Notes under the pieces: generated by a model | Databases searched by the model: none | What the model was told of the DNA's origin: nothing | What the model saw: only the letters and a program-made list of their open reading frames with translations | Shown here: in pieces, positions 7,878-17,536 of the stretch | Numbering within the stretch: position 1 is the stretch's first letter | Layout of the letters: every line of letters begins with the position of its first letter | From: Actinomycetes bacterium | Lineage (GTDB): Bacteria; Actinomycetota; Actinomycetes; DATJPE01 | Length of the DNA stretch: 64,000 bases | Assembly (NCBI GenBank): GCA_035506535.1 | Contig: DATJPE010000083.1 | Location: 51,218-115,217 of the forward strand | Reading direction: 5' to 3' | Made by a program: the position numbers and the translations under genes

Positions 7878-9386
7878 GTGGCCGACCGAAGCGAGGACGA
7901 CGTCGAGGAGCACGTCGATCCCGGGGCGCCCTTCCTCGCCGCCTCCCCGTGCGAGGGCCACGGCCGGCTCTGGCTCTACGCCAGCGACGTCGACGTCCTC
8001 GTCGCCGTCGACCCGGGGACCCTGGTGGCCCGCGTCCACGCCGAGCTGGGCCCGCCTCCTGACGGCGCAGATCCCGAGGCGGGCGCGCAGCTGCTGGTCA
8101 CGGCGGAGCGCGTGTGGGTGGCTCGCGACGCGCTGCTGGTGGCGGTGGACCCCTGGTCGGCGGCCACGACGTCGGTGGCCGTCCCGTCGGGGAACCGGGC
8201 GTGGACCACGGACGGGGACCGGCTGTGGGCCACGGCCTGGCCGGCTCCCGACGTCCTCGAGGTCCACCTCGGCAGTGGGACCCAGCGCCGGGTCGACGTC
8301 GGCGGGCATCTCACCGAGGCCTGCGCGTCCGCGGGCACCTTGTGGGTCGTCGACCGCACGGACGAGACCGTGCTCGGTCTGGACACGGCGACCTTGCAGC
8401 CGCGCGTACGGCTGCCCTTCGACGGCGGCCGGGTGCACCTGCTGCCCTGGGCGGGCGGGGTGCTCGCCACCAGGACCGAGGAGCAGGGCGTCATCGCCAC
8501 CGGTGTCGGCAACCTCGACACGACGACCCTGTGGCTGGTGGACGGCTCGGGGTCACGCCGCCAGGTCCTGTACTCCGGCGCGGGGGGCGCTGCCGTGCCG
8601 CTCGGTGACGCGGTCTGGGTCACGGCCCTGCGCGAGCCCGCCCTCGAGGACCGTCGGCAGGCGCCCGGTCGGGTCGGCGTCGCCTCGCCGCGCTCGTACC
8701 TGTCCAGCCTGCAAGATCTGCCGGACCCGGTCACCCTCCTCCAGGAGGTGCTGCTGCCCGCCGGCGCGCCCGGGCGTCATCACGTGGTCGAGGGCCAGGT
8801 CCTGCAGCTGGCCGCGGGGGAGGGTCGCTTGTGGGCGCAGGGCTTCGTCCGCAGTCGGCAGGAGTCGCCGATCTCGCTCGTCGACCCCGAGCGCGGAGTC
8901 GTCGGCGAGGTCGACCTGGCCGTACTGGACCTCTCGGGATACCCCTCGACCCGCCGCCCGGCTCGTGCCGAGGTCGAGCCGGAGACTCCCGACCAGACGC
9001 TGGAGCGCCTGCCCGGCGCGGTCCAAGGCGCCCTCACGGCGACCACCTGGCAGGTCGATGCCCGCACCGGCGACCGCAGCGAGCGGCCCTGGCTGGACTC
9101 GCGGTTCGCCCTGGTCGACGTCCGCGTGGAGCCGGAGACCTACGACGTGCTGGTCACCTTCACCTGGGCCGAGGAGCCCGGGACGACGTTCGGGTACGTC
9201 TTCGCGGCCGACCCGGCCTGGTCGTCGGAGGAGGTCGCGGGCATCCTCGACGTCGAGCTCAAGGAGGACCTCGACACGGGGATCATGCGGTGGGGTGAGC
9301 GCAGCGAGGGCGACAGGGTCGTGTGGGTCAGCCGCCCGCAGGGCCGCGAACAGCCGGCCGACGACCCCGGCTCCTTCGGCGACTGA
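7878..9386 (+). CDS. Uncharacterised repeat protein, probable propeller fold
   Basis: This 502-residue acidic protein has no signal peptide or membrane segment. Repeated strands of the form LWVVDRTDETVLGLDTATL, LWLYASDVDVLVAVDPGTL and VWVARDALLVAVDPWSA resemble YVTN/PQQ-type propeller blades. The C-terminal 90 residues (ERPWLDSRFALVDVRVEPE, then TFTWAEEPGTTFGY) may form a separate domain. GTG 7878 is chosen for AGGA seven bases upstream; the frame is open further upstream but overlaps recX. It starts 57 bases after recX and could belong to that operon. No family was recognised with confidence. Confidence 0.6.
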   Translation: MADRSEDDVEEHVDPGAPFLAASPCEGHGRLWLYASDVDVLVAVDPGTLVARVHAELGPPPDGADPEAGAQLLVTAERVWVARDALLVAVDPWSAATTSVAVPSGNRAWTTDGDRLWATAWPAPDVLEVHLGSGTQRRVDVGGHLTEACASAGTLWVVDRTDETVLGLDTATLQPRVRLPFDGGRVHLLPWAGGVLATRTEEQGVIATGVGNLDTTTLWLVDGSGSRRQVLYSGAGGAAVPLGDAVWVTALREPALEDRRQAPGRVGVASPRSYLSSLQDLPDPVTLLQEVLLPAGAPGRHHVVEGQVLQLAAGEGRLWAQGFVRSRQESPISLVDPERGVVGEVDLAVLDLSGYPSTRRPARAEVEPETPDQTLERLPGAVQGALTATTWQVDARTGDRSERPWLDSRFALVDVRVEPETYDVLVTFTWAEEPGTTFGYVFAADPAWSSEEVAGILDVELKEDLDTGIMRWGERSEGDRVVWVSRPQGREQPADDPGSFGD

Positions 9387-9390
9387 GCGG

Positions 9391-9786
9391 TCACCGCGCG
9401 GCGTCGTACGCGGCGATCGCTCGCTTGGTCGCCGACATCCGCCAGCCCTGCTCGACCAGCGCCGCCACCTCGTCCCAGTCCGGGTCGGACCCCGGGTCCA
9501 GCAGCACGCCGACCCAGCCGCTCGGTCCAACGTATGGCGGGACGAAGTAGCGGACCGGGTCGCCACCCACCAGCGCGGCCTGCTCCCCCGGTGGCGCCTT
9601 GACCCACAGGGCGAGTCGGCCATCGCCGTGGTGGTCCACGGTCAGCCAGGCGAAGCGCTTGCCTCGGCACAGCAGGCCGGTGTGCCCGTGGCTGTCCTCA
9701 TGCGCCGTCTCGGGCAGGGCCTCCAGGGCGCTGACAAGCCGCTTCCGGACATCGAGGCAGTCCGCCTCCGTCCACGTCCGCGACAT
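9391..9786 (-). CDS. MmcQ/YjbR-like (DUF419) protein
   Basis: This 131-residue protein fits the MmcQ/YjbR (CyaY-like fold) family. It has the GKRFAWLTVDHHGDGRLALWVKAPPGEQAAL strand pattern and the C-terminal WVGVLLDPGSDPDWDEVAALVEQGWRMSATKRAIAAYD. Proposed DNA binding for this family is weakly supported. It lies 11 bases after the 2H phosphoesterase gene on the same strand, so the two probably form an operon. The ATG at 9786 is preferred over an upstream TTG at 9795. It converges on the rightward gene ending at 9386 with only 4 bases between, leaving little room for a terminator. Confidence 0.78.
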   Translation of the reverse strand: MSRTWTEADCLDVRKRLVSALEALPETAHEDSHGHTGLLCRGKRFAWLTVDHHGDGRLALWVKAPPGEQAALVGGDPVRYFVPPYVGPSGWVGVLLDPGSDPDWDEVAALVEQGWRMSATKRAIAAYDAAR

Positions 9787-9797
9787 GGACCACAACG

Positions 9798-10331
9798 CTA
9801 GGGCTGTCCGCCGACAGCGCGCAGGACGTGCTCCTCATGTCGCTCGCCGTCCCAGTGCCGCAGGCCGACTCCTTGGGCCACGATCGTGCGGGTGTCCAGC
9901 ACCCCGACGGCGCCGGCCAACTGGTCCGGCGACATCCGACGGGCGAGGGTGACGTGCGGCATCCAGTCGGCGTCGTCGAACTTGTCCGCGGGCAGGGGGC
10001 ACTCGCCGCAGATCGCGCGTACCCGCTCCTGCAGCGCGGCGAGCTCCGCGGTCCGCACGGCGGCGCGGACCAGGATGCGCGAGCGGTCCTTGCCGAACAC
10101 GAGCAGCCCTTCCAGCCGGACCGTCACGGGGAGGCCCTCCGCGACCGACCGGAGCGCCGGGTGCAGGTCGACGGGGATGCGCTGGTAGGCCGCCAGCGTC
10201 AGGTGCGGCCGGTTGCTCGCTGAGCCGTGCCGGCTCGCGCTGGGCAGGCCGGCCTCGGCCAGGACGGCCCACTGCCGCCGAACCCAGCGCTCCGACCGCT
10301 CGTCCAGCAGCACCTCCACCGAGTGCACCAC
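9798..10331 (-). CDS. 2'-5' RNA ligase / 2H phosphoesterase family protein
   Basis: This 177-residue protein carries the two HxT motifs that define 2H phosphoesterases: HLTL at about residue 43 and HVTL at about 125. These two His-X-Thr pairs form the active site that opens 2',3'-cyclic phosphates or joins 2'-5' linkages. The substrate in actinobacteria is unknown. The start is a GTG at 10331, with another GTG directly after it. It lies 15 bases downstream of the P-type ATPase gene and upstream of the YjbR-like gene, all leftward. It is a second RNA-end-processing gene in this window besides rtcB. Confidence 0.8.
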   Translation of the reverse strand: MVHSVEVLLDERSERWVRRQWAVLAEAGLPSASRHGSASNRPHLTLAAYQRIPVDLHPALRSVAEGLPVTVRLEGLLVFGKDRSRILVRAAVRTAELAALQERVRAICGECPLPADKFDDADWMPHVTLARRMSPDQLAGAVGVLDTRTIVAQGVGLRHWDGERHEEHVLRAVGGQP

Positions 10332-10346
10332 ACCGCCCGCGCCTTG

Positions 10347-13121
10347 TCATGCCTCGGCAGGAAGCACCGATGCAGGCACCGTGTCCTCGACCTCGCCGGA
10401 CTGCCTGCGGGCCAGCGCCTTGCCGAGCTCCCACCCGATGAACAGCACGAGGGCCGGAAGGGCACCGAACAACCATTGCGTGCTGGTGAGCGCCGATGCG
10501 CCGAGCAGCGACGTCAGCGCGGCACCACGCGCGATCAGGATCGCCAGAACGATCTCCACGATGGCCGTGATGTTGAGTGTCCTGTTGTCGAAGGTGTCCA
10601 GGCGCAGGATCGTGGCCTTTTCGTCGCGGGACTCGAAAGCCGCGATCACGAGCATCAGGGAGAACGCGACGAGACCCATGGTGCTGGCGATCCCGAGGTC
10701 GTACTGGTGCTTTCCGGCGACGATCACCACGTCGATCGCGACGGACATGAACAGGCCGGCCAGGCCCACGGTGGTCATGACGGCGGGACTCATGATCGAG
10801 GCGTCCCGCGGACGTGGTTTGCGCTGCATGAGCCCCGGGGTCTCTTTGTCCAGTCCCAGCGCGATGCCGACCGGCGCGGTGATGAGGAAGTTGATCCACA
10901 GGATCTGCACGGCGGAGAAGGGCTGTCCGCCAGCGATGTTGAGCAGGCTCGCGAGCAGGAACGTCACCACGTAGGTCACCAGCGCCACCAACATGAACCG
11001 GATGTACTTCAGCATGTTGTCGTAGAGCTTGCGTCCCTCCGAGATGGCTCGCACGATCGTGGCGAAGTTGTCGTCGGTGAGGATCATGCGCCCGGCGTTC
11101 TTGGCGACCTGAGTGCCCGTGCCCATCGCGATGCCGATGTCAGCGGCCTTGATCGCGGGGGCATCGTTGACCCCGTCGCCGGTCATGGCCACGACCTCGC
11201 CCTTCTTGCGCAGGGTTTGGACCATGAGCACCTTGTGCTCGGGGGCCACCCGTCCGACCACTCCGATGCTGTCGATGCGCTCGAGTCGTTCGGCTTCGGA
11301 CATCGCGGCCAGATCGGTGCCGAGTATCGCTTCTCCGGGGATGCCGACCTGCTTGGCGATGGCCGCCCCGGTGACGACGTCGTCCCCGGTGACCATTCGC
11401 ACCCGGATGTTGGCCTCCTGGGCCGCCTTGACCGCGTCCACCGACTCGGCGCGAGGAGGGTCGATCATCCCGACGATCGCGGTCATCTGCAGGTCCTTGA
11501 CCATCGACAGCAGGTCACCGTCGGGGTCGAAGTCCTTGGGGTCGATGTCCCTCGTGGCTGCAGCCATGACGCGCAGACCCTTGCCCCCGAGACGCTGCAT
11601 CTCCTGGTCGGCGCGCTCGTTCTCCCGATCGCCCCACGGCACGCTCTGTCCGTTGGCCAAGGCCGTCGCTGCCTTCGCGATCACCGCCGGTCCGGCTCCC
11701 TTGACGAACGCCCGGACGACCGGCTTCCCCGAGTCGTCCTTGGCCTCGCAGAAGGCGGCCATGAGCTTGTAGGTGGGGTCGAAGGGAAGGGTGGCCAGTC
11801 TCGGGAAGGCAGCCTGGTTGCCCTCGATGTCCAGCTGTGCCTTGTGCCCGAGGACCAGCAGCGCACCCTCCGTCGGGTCTCCCACCACCTTGCCGTTCAC
11901 GAGCTTGGCGTCGTTGGCGATGAGGAATGGCAGGATCGCCGCCTCGATGGTGTGGGTGTTTCCCGCGGTGTGCTCCACATGGCCGTCGAGGCCGTACCCC
12001 ATGCCGGATATCGCGTAGCGGTCGGTGGGGTCGATCACCTCCACGACGGTGACCTGGTTCAAGGTGAGCGTGCCGGTCTTGTCCGAGTTGATGGCCGAGG
12101 TCGAGCCGAGGGTCTCGACCGAGTCGAGGCTCTTCACGACCGCGCCGTGGGCGGCGAGATCCCTGGACCCGCTGGACAGGATGACCTGCAGCACAGTCGG
12201 CATCGCCATCGGTACCGCGGCCAGGGCGAGCGCGATCGCCGTCGTGAAGATCTTCTGGGTCGAGTCCCCGCGGGAGATCCCGAGGGCGAACATGATCGCG
12301 ATGGTCAGTCCGGCCGCCGCGGCGATCCACAACGTCAGGGTGTCCAGCTGCTTGGTCAGCGGGGTCTTGAGGGTGGGAGCCGACTTCAGCATGCCGGAGA
12401 TGTTGCCCACGGCGGTGTCGGCGCCGGTCCCCGTGACGATCATCAGGCCGCTGCCGTGCGTCACCGGGGTGTTCATGAACGCCATGTTGGACTGGTCCCC
12501 GAGCACCGGGTTCTGATCGGTGATCACGTCGACGCTCTTGGACGCGGGAACGCTCTCGCCGGTCAGCGCGGACTCGTCGATCTGCAGCGAGGTGGCCTCG
12601 AGCAGCCGCCCGTCCGCGCACACGTCGTCACCGGCCGCCAGCAGGACCACGTCGCCCACGACCACCTGGTCGGCGTCGACCTTCACTTCGGTGCCATCCC
12701 GACGCACCCGGGCGGATGTCTTGAGCATCGACTGCAGAGCGTTCATGGCACTCTCCGCCTTGCCCTGCTGGCGCAAGCCGCCCAGGGCGTTCAGCGCAGT
12801 GATCAGCAGGACGGCGATCCCGGTGGCGACCTGGCCGATGAGGAGCGAGGCGACGGCGGCAGCGACGAGGATGATCTGCATGTAGGACCGGTACTGCGCC
12901 AGGAAGCGTTGCCAGCCCGGCGGTGGCTTCTCGGCGGGCAGGGCGTTCGGCCCGTTCGCCTTCAGCCGCTCGGCGGCCTTGGCTGCGGAGAGACCGGTGG
13001 CCGGGTCGACACCGAGCTTCTGGGTCACCTCGTCTGGCGTGAGCGCGTACCAGTTCTCCGTTGCGGCGCCGCCGCCGGCCGGCGTCTCGTCCTTGCTGGG
13101 TACCAGGGCCGCTTCGGTCAT
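10347..13121 (-). CDS. Cation-transporting P-type ATPase
   Basis: This 924-residue membrane pump has a cation ATPase N-terminal domain (YALTPDEVTQKLGVD), the actuator SALTGESVPASK, the phosphorylation site SDKTGTLTLNQ and the hinge MTGDGVNDAPAIKAADIGIAMG. About ten hydrophobic helices are visible. Overall it looks P2-like, but M4 reads AAVPMAMPTVLQ in place of the PEGLP motif with its metal-binding Glu. It resembles the PIAMPTVL of plant proton pumps. M6 reads ILWINFLITAPVGIALG. The ion is therefore uncertain (H+, Na+, Ca2+ or Mg2+). PPK2 ends 48 bases upstream on the same strand, suggesting one transcript. The ATG at 13121 follows a GAAGGA-type ribosome site. Confidence 0.92.
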   Translation of the reverse strand: MTEAALVPSKDETPAGGGAATENWYALTPDEVTQKLGVDPATGLSAAKAAERLKANGPNALPAEKPPPGWQRFLAQYRSYMQIILVAAAVASLLIGQVATGIAVLLITALNALGGLRQQGKAESAMNALQSMLKTSARVRRDGTEVKVDADQVVVGDVVLLAAGDDVCADGRLLEATSLQIDESALTGESVPASKSVDVITDQNPVLGDQSNMAFMNTPVTHGSGLMIVTGTGADTAVGNISGMLKSAPTLKTPLTKQLDTLTLWIAAAAGLTIAIMFALGISRGDSTQKIFTTAIALALAAVPMAMPTVLQVILSSGSRDLAAHGAVVKSLDSVETLGSTSAINSDKTGTLTLNQVTVVEVIDPTDRYAISGMGYGLDGHVEHTAGNTHTIEAAILPFLIANDAKLVNGKVVGDPTEGALLVLGHKAQLDIEGNQAAFPRLATLPFDPTYKLMAAFCEAKDDSGKPVVRAFVKGAGPAVIAKAATALANGQSVPWGDRENERADQEMQRLGGKGLRVMAAATRDIDPKDFDPDGDLLSMVKDLQMTAIVGMIDPPRAESVDAVKAAQEANIRVRMVTGDDVVTGAAIAKQVGIPGEAILGTDLAAMSEAERLERIDSIGVVGRVAPEHKVLMVQTLRKKGEVVAMTGDGVNDAPAIKAADIGIAMGTGTQVAKNAGRMILTDDNFATIVRAISEGRKLYDNMLKYIRFMLVALVTYVVTFLLASLLNIAGGQPFSAVQILWINFLITAPVGIALGLDKETPGLMQRKPRPRDASIMSPAVMTTVGLAGLFMSVAIDVVIVAGKHQYDLGIASTMGLVAFSLMLVIAAFESRDEKATILRLDTFDNRTLNITAIVEIVLAILIARGAALTSLLGASALTSTQWLFGALPALVLFIGWELGKALARRQSGEVEDTVPASVLPAEA

Positions 13122-13169
13122 GACCAGTCAGTCCTTCGTCTCGGGAGTCTCGCGGGCTGCGTACGCGCC

Positions 13170-14105
13170 CTAGAAAGGAGTCGGGATGAGGTGCAGAGGC
13201 AGGTTCGGCTCCACGTATCCCCGGGCGCTCGGCTTGCGCGGCATCTTGACGTCGAGCGGCGCCAGTGGCTTGTACGGGATCTGGCTGAGCAGGTGGGTGA
13301 TGATGTTGAGCCGTCCCCGCTTCTTGTCGTTGTTGTCCGCGATGAACCAGGGCGCCCACGGCGTGTCGGTGGCAGCCAGCATGGCGTCCCGCGCCCGGCA
13401 GTAGTCGAAGTGACGGCTGTAGGACTTCAGGTCCGTGGGGGAGAGCTTCCAGATCTTGCGTGGGTCTTCGATGCGGCTCTCGAGCCGTCGGGTCTGCTCG
13501 TCGACGCTGACGTTGAGCCAGTACTTGATCAGGATGATCCCGTTGTCGACCATCGCCTTCTCGACCGCAGGGACCTGCTCCAGGAACTTCTCGCTCTGTT
13601 CCAGGGTGCAGTAGCCCATGACGGGCTCGACGCCCGCGCGGTTGTACCAGCTGCGGTCGAAGATGGCGACCTCCCCGGCCGAGGGGAAGTGCGCGATGTA
13701 GCGCTGGATGTACATCTGTGACTTCTCGCGCTCGTTCGGGGTGGGCAGCGCGATGTGCTTGAACACCCGAGGGCTCGTGCGCTCGGTGATCCGTCGGATC
13801 GTGCCGCCCTTGCCCGCCGAGTCCAGGCCCTCGAAGACGATGCACACCTTGGCACCGGAGGACTTGACCCACTCCTGCATGGCCACCAACTCGCCCTGCA
13901 GGCGCCGCATCTGCTTCTCGTACTCCTTCGTCTTCATCTTGGGCCTGTCGTTCATCTTGGGCCTGTCGTTCATCTTGGGCCTCTCGTTCGTCTTGGGCGT
14001 GTCGCCGGCGGTGCCCTCGGCCTGAGCGTCGCGGGACGTCGACTCGCGCACGTCGGGTCGGGCTGGCTTTCCCGCCTGCTGGCGCTTCCCCGACGTCTTG
14101 CCCAC
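13170..14105 (-). CDS. ppk2: Polyphosphate kinase 2
   Basis: This 311-residue protein has a basic, disordered N-terminus of about 55 residues followed by the PPK2 P-loop kinase domain. Walker A is [12 protein letters not shown], the next block is [19 protein letters not shown], the Walker B region is [19 protein letters not shown], and the lid contains [20 protein letters not shown]2 moves phosphate between polyphosphate and nucleotides, mostly making ATP or GTP. GTG 14105 is preferred because GAGGAG lies 10 bases upstream. An 18-bp in-frame tandem repeat makes RPKMND copies in the N-terminus. The P-type ATPase follows after 48 bases and may use the nucleotide made here. The 190-base gap to divergent miaB should hold both promoters. 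Confidence 0.93.
   Translation of the reverse strand: MGKTSGKRQQAGKPARPDVRESTSRDAQAEGTAGDTPKTNERPKMNDRPKMNDRPKMKTKEYEKQMRRLQGELVAMQEWVKSSGAKVCIVFEGLDSAGKGGTIRRITERTSPRVFKHIALPTPNEREKSQMYIQRYIAHFPSAGEVAIFDRSWYNRAGVEPVMGYCTLEQSEKFLEQVPAVEKAMVDNGIILIKYWLNVSVDEQTRRLESRIEDPRKIWKLSPTDLKSYSRHFDYCRARDAMLAATDTPWAPWFIADNNDKKRGRLNIITHLLSQIPYKPLAPLDVKMPRKPSARGYVEPNLPLHLIPTPF
13935..14000 (-). repeat. 18-bp tandem repeat inside ppk2
   Basis: Three copies of an 18-base unit (catcttgggcctgtcgtt on the plus strand; the third has one change) plus a partial fourth lie within ppk2. They encode RPKMND repeats in the flexible N-terminus. The period keeps the frame, so copy number could vary without breaking the gene. 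Confidence 0.85.
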
Positions 14106-14295
14106 GGCGGTCGATCTCCTCAAAGTCCGAAGTCCCTACGGGCCCAGGCGGCCCTCTTCGCGCTCACGCTCGCACGGGCAGCCCTGGGATGGCCAGGGGC
14201 CTTGGGCCCGCTGTGGCCGGCCGACCGGCCACTCGGCGCCTTCCCCCGGCCGTCTCGGCCACCGCCCCAGCGTCGCCCACCCGTACGCTGTGGGG

Positions 14296-15747
14296 GTGAC
14301 AGGGGCCCACACCGGTGCTCGCACCTACAGCCTGCGGACCTACGGCTGCCAGATGAACGTGCACGACTCCGAGCGGCTGTCCGGGCTGCTGGAGGAGGCG
14401 GGCTACGTCCGCGCGCCCGACGGCGAGGACGGCGACGTCGTGGTCCTCAACACCTGCGCGGTCCGCGAGAACGCGGACAACAAGCTGTACGGCAACCTGG
14501 GCCACCTCGCCCCCGTGAAGGCGTCCCGGCCGGGGATGCAGATCGCGGTCGGGGGCTGCCTCGCGCAGAAAGACCGCGGCGACATCCTCGAGCGGGCACC
14601 CTGGGTCGACGTCGTCTTCGGCACGCACAACATCGGCTCGCTGCCCACCCTGCTGGAACGCGCGCGCCACAACGCGGCGGCCCAGGTCGAGATCGTCGAG
14701 GCGCTCGAGGTGTTCCCCTCGACGCTGCCGACGCGTCGCGACAGCGCGTACTCGGCCTGGGTCTCGATCAGCGTGGGATGCAACAACACGTGCACGTTCT
14801 GCATCGTCCCGTCGTTGCGGGGAACCGAGCGGGACCGACGACCCGGCGACGTGCTCGCCGAGGTGCGGGCGCTGGTCGCCGACGGGGTGCTCGAGGTGAC
14901 GCTGCTGGGGCAGAACGTCAACTCCTACGGCGTCGAGGTCGGCGAGCGGGGCGCCTTCGCGAGCCTGCTGCGCGCGTGCGGTGAGGTCGAGGGGCTGGAG
15001 CGCGTACGGTTCACCAGCCCGCACCCGCGGGACTTCACCGACGACGTCATCGAGGCGATGGCCGAGACGCCCAACGTCATGCCCTCGCTGCACATGCCGC
15101 TGCAGTCCGGCTCCGACGACGTGCTGCGCCGGATGCGGCGCTCGTACCGCTCGGAGCGCTTCCTGGGGATCCTCGACCGCGTCCGCGCGGCGATCCCCGA
15201 GGCCGCCGTGACGACGGACATCATCGTCGGCTTCCCCGGCGAGACCGACGCCGACTTCGAGGCGACGTTGGACGTCGTGCGGGCGGCGCGCTTCGCCGGT
15301 GCGTTCACCTTCCAGTACTCCCCGAGGCCGGGCACGCCGGCCGCCTCGATGGACGGGCAGGTCCCCAAGGCGGTCGTCCAGGAGCGCTACGAGCGACTGG
15401 TCGCGGCGCAGGACGACATCGCGTGGGCGGAGAACAGGACCCAGCTCGGACGCACGGTCGAGGTGCTCGTCGCCGAGGGCGAGGGGCGCAAGGACGACGC
15501 CACCCGGCGGATGAGCGGACGAGCGCGTGACAACCGGCTGGTCCACTTCGTGCCCCAGGGCGACCCGCGCCCGGGCGACGTCGTCATGGTCGAGGTCACC
15601 CACGCCGCGCCGCACCACTTGGTCGCGGACGGGCCGGTACGCGCGCTGCGGCGCACCCCCGGAGGGGACGCGTGGGCCGCCCGCCAGGAGCGCCGGCGCT
15701 CCGACGCGGTCCTGCTCGGGCTACCCCGGGTCGGGGCGCCCGCCTGA
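14296..15747 (+). CDS. miaB: tRNA-2-methylthio-N6-dimethylallyladenosine synthase
   Basis: This 483-residue radical-SAM methylthiotransferase has an N-terminal domain with three cluster Cys in [14 protein letters not shown] and GGCLAQK. The radical-SAM motif is CNNTCTFC, and a C-terminal TRAM domain follows (about residues 400-470). MiaB adds a methylthio group to i6A37 of tRNAs reading UNN codons, after MiaA makes i6A. The start is one of two nearby GTGs (14290 or 14296); 14296 gives the usual short lead before [13 protein letters not shown]. The stop overlaps the next ATG by one base. miaA is two genes downstream, the usual actinobacterial order. Confidence 0.95.
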   Translation: MTGAHTGARTYSLRTYGCQMNVHDSERLSGLLEEAGYVRAPDGEDGDVVVLNTCAVRENADNKLYGNLGHLAPVKASRPGMQIAVGGCLAQKDRGDILERAPWVDVVFGTHNIGSLPTLLERARHNAAAQVEIVEALEVFPSTLPTRRDSAYSAWVSISVGCNNTCTFCIVPSLRGTERDRRPGDVLAEVRALVADGVLEVTLLGQNVNSYGVEVGERGAFASLLRACGEVEGLERVRFTSPHPRDFTDDVIEAMAETPNVMPSLHMPLQSGSDDVLRRMRRSYRSERFLGILDRVRAAIPEAAVTTDIIVGFPGETDADFEATLDVVRAARFAGAFTFQYSPRPGTPAASMDGQVPKAVVQERYERLVAAQDDIAWAENRTQLGRTVEVLVAEGEGRKDDATRRMSGRARDNRLVHFVPQGDPRPGDVVMVEVTHAAPHHLVADGPVRALRRTPGGDAWAARQERRRSDAVLLGLPRVGAPA

Positions 15748-16448
15748 TGGCCGCTGTCGCAGCGGCGTACGTCCCCAGCCCGCCACTGCTCCACCCTGAC
15801 GTGGGAACCGGGCCGGACCCGCAGCTCGAGGCGCTCCGGGCGGCCTGCCACCGCGCGGTGGGCGGGCTCGTCGATGGCGGCCCGTCGGGCGTGGTCGTCC
15901 TCGGTGACCTCGCTGACCGTGCCGTCCTTGCACCGGCGGCGCCCCCGGGGGGACAGGGGGGTCACGCTCGGGCGGACGAGACCTCGGCCGGGACCTTCGC
16001 GCCCTGGGGGGTGGATGTCCGGGTGGGCGCGGTCGGCGTCGCGCCCAGCCTCGGCCTGGCGCACTCGATCGGTGCGTGGCTGCTCGACGCGGCCGGGTGG
16101 ACCGGCCCGAGGTCCTACGTCGCTCCCGGCGACCTCGACGCGTTGCCGGAGGGGGCCGCCCTCCTCGTGGTCGCCGACGGCAGCGCGACGCGCACCCCGA
16201 AGGCGCCCGGATCCTACGACCCGGCCGGCGAGGCCTTCGACGCGAGGGTCCGCGCGGCGCTGGCCTCGGGGGATCCGGGCCGACTCGCCGCCCTGCCGGC
16301 CGAGGCCGCGCGCGCGGTCCTTGCGCAGGGCGTTCCCGCCTGGCACGAGGCGGCCCGCCTCCTGGACGGGCGGACCTACCGTGCCGAGGTCCTCGCGGAC
16401 AGTGCGCCCTTCGGCGTCGGCTATCTCGTCGCCGTGTGGAGCCGTTGA
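15747..16448 (+). CDS. Class III extradiol dioxygenase-like protein
   Basis: This 233-residue protein sits between miaB and miaA, where actinobacteria often carry a gene annotated as class III extradiol dioxygenase (LigB-like). Its beginning, AAAYVPSPPLLHPDVGTGPD, and the block LLVVADGSATRTPKAPGSYDP fit that family. Of the usual metal-binding His residues only a few candidates are present, so catalysis is doubtful and the true role is unknown. The ATG overlaps the miaB stop by one base (TGATG), implying coupled translation. miaA follows after about 80 bases. Confidence 0.65.
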   Translation: MAAVAAAYVPSPPLLHPDVGTGPDPQLEALRAACHRAVGGLVDGGPSGVVVLGDLADRAVLAPAAPPGGQGGHARADETSAGTFAPWGVDVRVGAVGVAPSLGLAHSIGAWLLDAAGWTGPRSYVAPGDLDALPEGAALLVVADGSATRTPKAPGSYDPAGEAFDARVRAALASGDPGRLAALPAEAARAVLAQGVPAWHEAARLLDGRTYRAEVLADSAPFGVGYLVAVWSR

Positions 16449-16527
16449 GCCTCAGCCGTCGAACGCATCGGTGGCAACGCCGCGGGAGAGCCGGCCGCGC
16501 GAGCAGGGCTAGGGGAGGATGCGGGAC

Positions 16528-17436
16528 GTGTCCTCCCGAGCCCGCCGGCCCCTCGTCGCGGTCGTGGGACCGACGGCGGCCGGCAAGTCCGGGCTCGGCG
16601 TACGCCTCGCGCACGCGCTGGACGGCGAGGTGGTCAACGCCGACTCCATGCAGCTCTACGTCGGCATGGACATCGGGACCGCGAAGCTGTCCGTCGCCGA
16701 GCGCGAGGGCGTGCCGCACCACCTGCTCGACGTGTGGGACGTGCGGACGACGGCGGACGTGGCGACCTACCAGGGCCTCGCTCGGGCCGCGATCGAACAG
16801 GTCCGGGCGCGCGGGCGGACGCCGGTCGTCGTCGGCGGGTCCGGGCTGTACGTCAGCGCGGTGCTCGACGACCTCGTCTTCCCCGGCACCGACCCGGCGC
16901 TGCGGGCCGAGCTCGAGGCCGAGCTCGCCGAGGTCGGCCCGGAGGCGATGCACGTACGTCTCGCGGCCCTCGACCCCGAGGCGGCCGCGGCGATCCTGCC
17001 CTCGAACGGGCGGCGCATCGTGCGTGCGCTCGAGGTGGTGGCCCTTCGCGGACGCTTCGACGCGCGGCTGCCCGCGCCGCGCGCGCACGAGCCGACCGTG
17101 ATCCTCGGACTGGACGTCGCGCGGCACGCGCTCGACGAGCGGATCGAGGCCCGGGTCGCGCACATGTGGGCTGCCGGGCTGGTGGCCGAGGTACGCCGGC
17201 TCGCCGAGGAGGCCGGGCTGCGGGAGGGGCGGACCGCCTCGCGGGCGCTCGGCTACGCCCAGGCCCTCCGGCTGATCGACGGCGAGCTCGACGAGGAGGC
17301 CGCCCGGGCGGAGACCGTACGCGCGACCCGTCGCTTCGCCCGCCGCCAGCTGAGCTGGTTCGGGCGCGACGGGCGGGTCCGCTGGCTCCCCTCCGATGCG
17401 GCGGACCTGCTCGACCAGGCCCTCGCCGCCCTCTGA
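16528..17436 (+). CDS. miaA: tRNA dimethylallyltransferase
   Basis: This 302-residue protein has the P-loop GPTAAGKS (14-21), the substrate motif VNADSMQLYVGMDIGTAK, VVVGGSGLYVSAVLDD and the tRNA-binding ASRALGYAQALRLIDGELD. MiaA transfers dimethylallyl to N6 of A37, the step before MiaB. GTG 16528 is preferred because GGGGAGG ends about 10 bases upstream; the ATG at 16519 directly abuts that site and would lack spacing. It belongs to the miaB-containing run of rightward genes. Confidence 0.94.
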   Translation: MSSRARRPLVAVVGPTAAGKSGLGVRLAHALDGEVVNADSMQLYVGMDIGTAKLSVAEREGVPHHLLDVWDVRTTADVATYQGLARAAIEQVRARGRTPVVVGGSGLYVSAVLDDLVFPGTDPALRAELEAELAEVGPEAMHVRLAALDPEAAAAILPSNGRRIVRALEVVALRGRFDARLPAPRAHEPTVILGLDVARHALDERIEARVAHMWAAGLVAEVRRLAEEAGLREGRTASRALGYAQALRLIDGELDEEAARAETVRATRRFARRQLSWFGRDGRVRWLPSDAADLLDQALAAL

Positions 17437-17536
17437 GCGCGGCTCCGGCCGACCAGGTGCGCCCGTTCGGCGCATCGATGCCGCGGCTGTGCGCGTCGAT
17501 GCCGCCGTCAGGGCAACTACCCGTGGAGGACTGTCG

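Noticed and set aside
10227..13721. A 1164-codon plus-strand frame across the P-type ATPase and ppk2
   Set aside because: It spans two clear minus-strand genes and their spacer; its His/Arg/Gly-rich translation has no domain.
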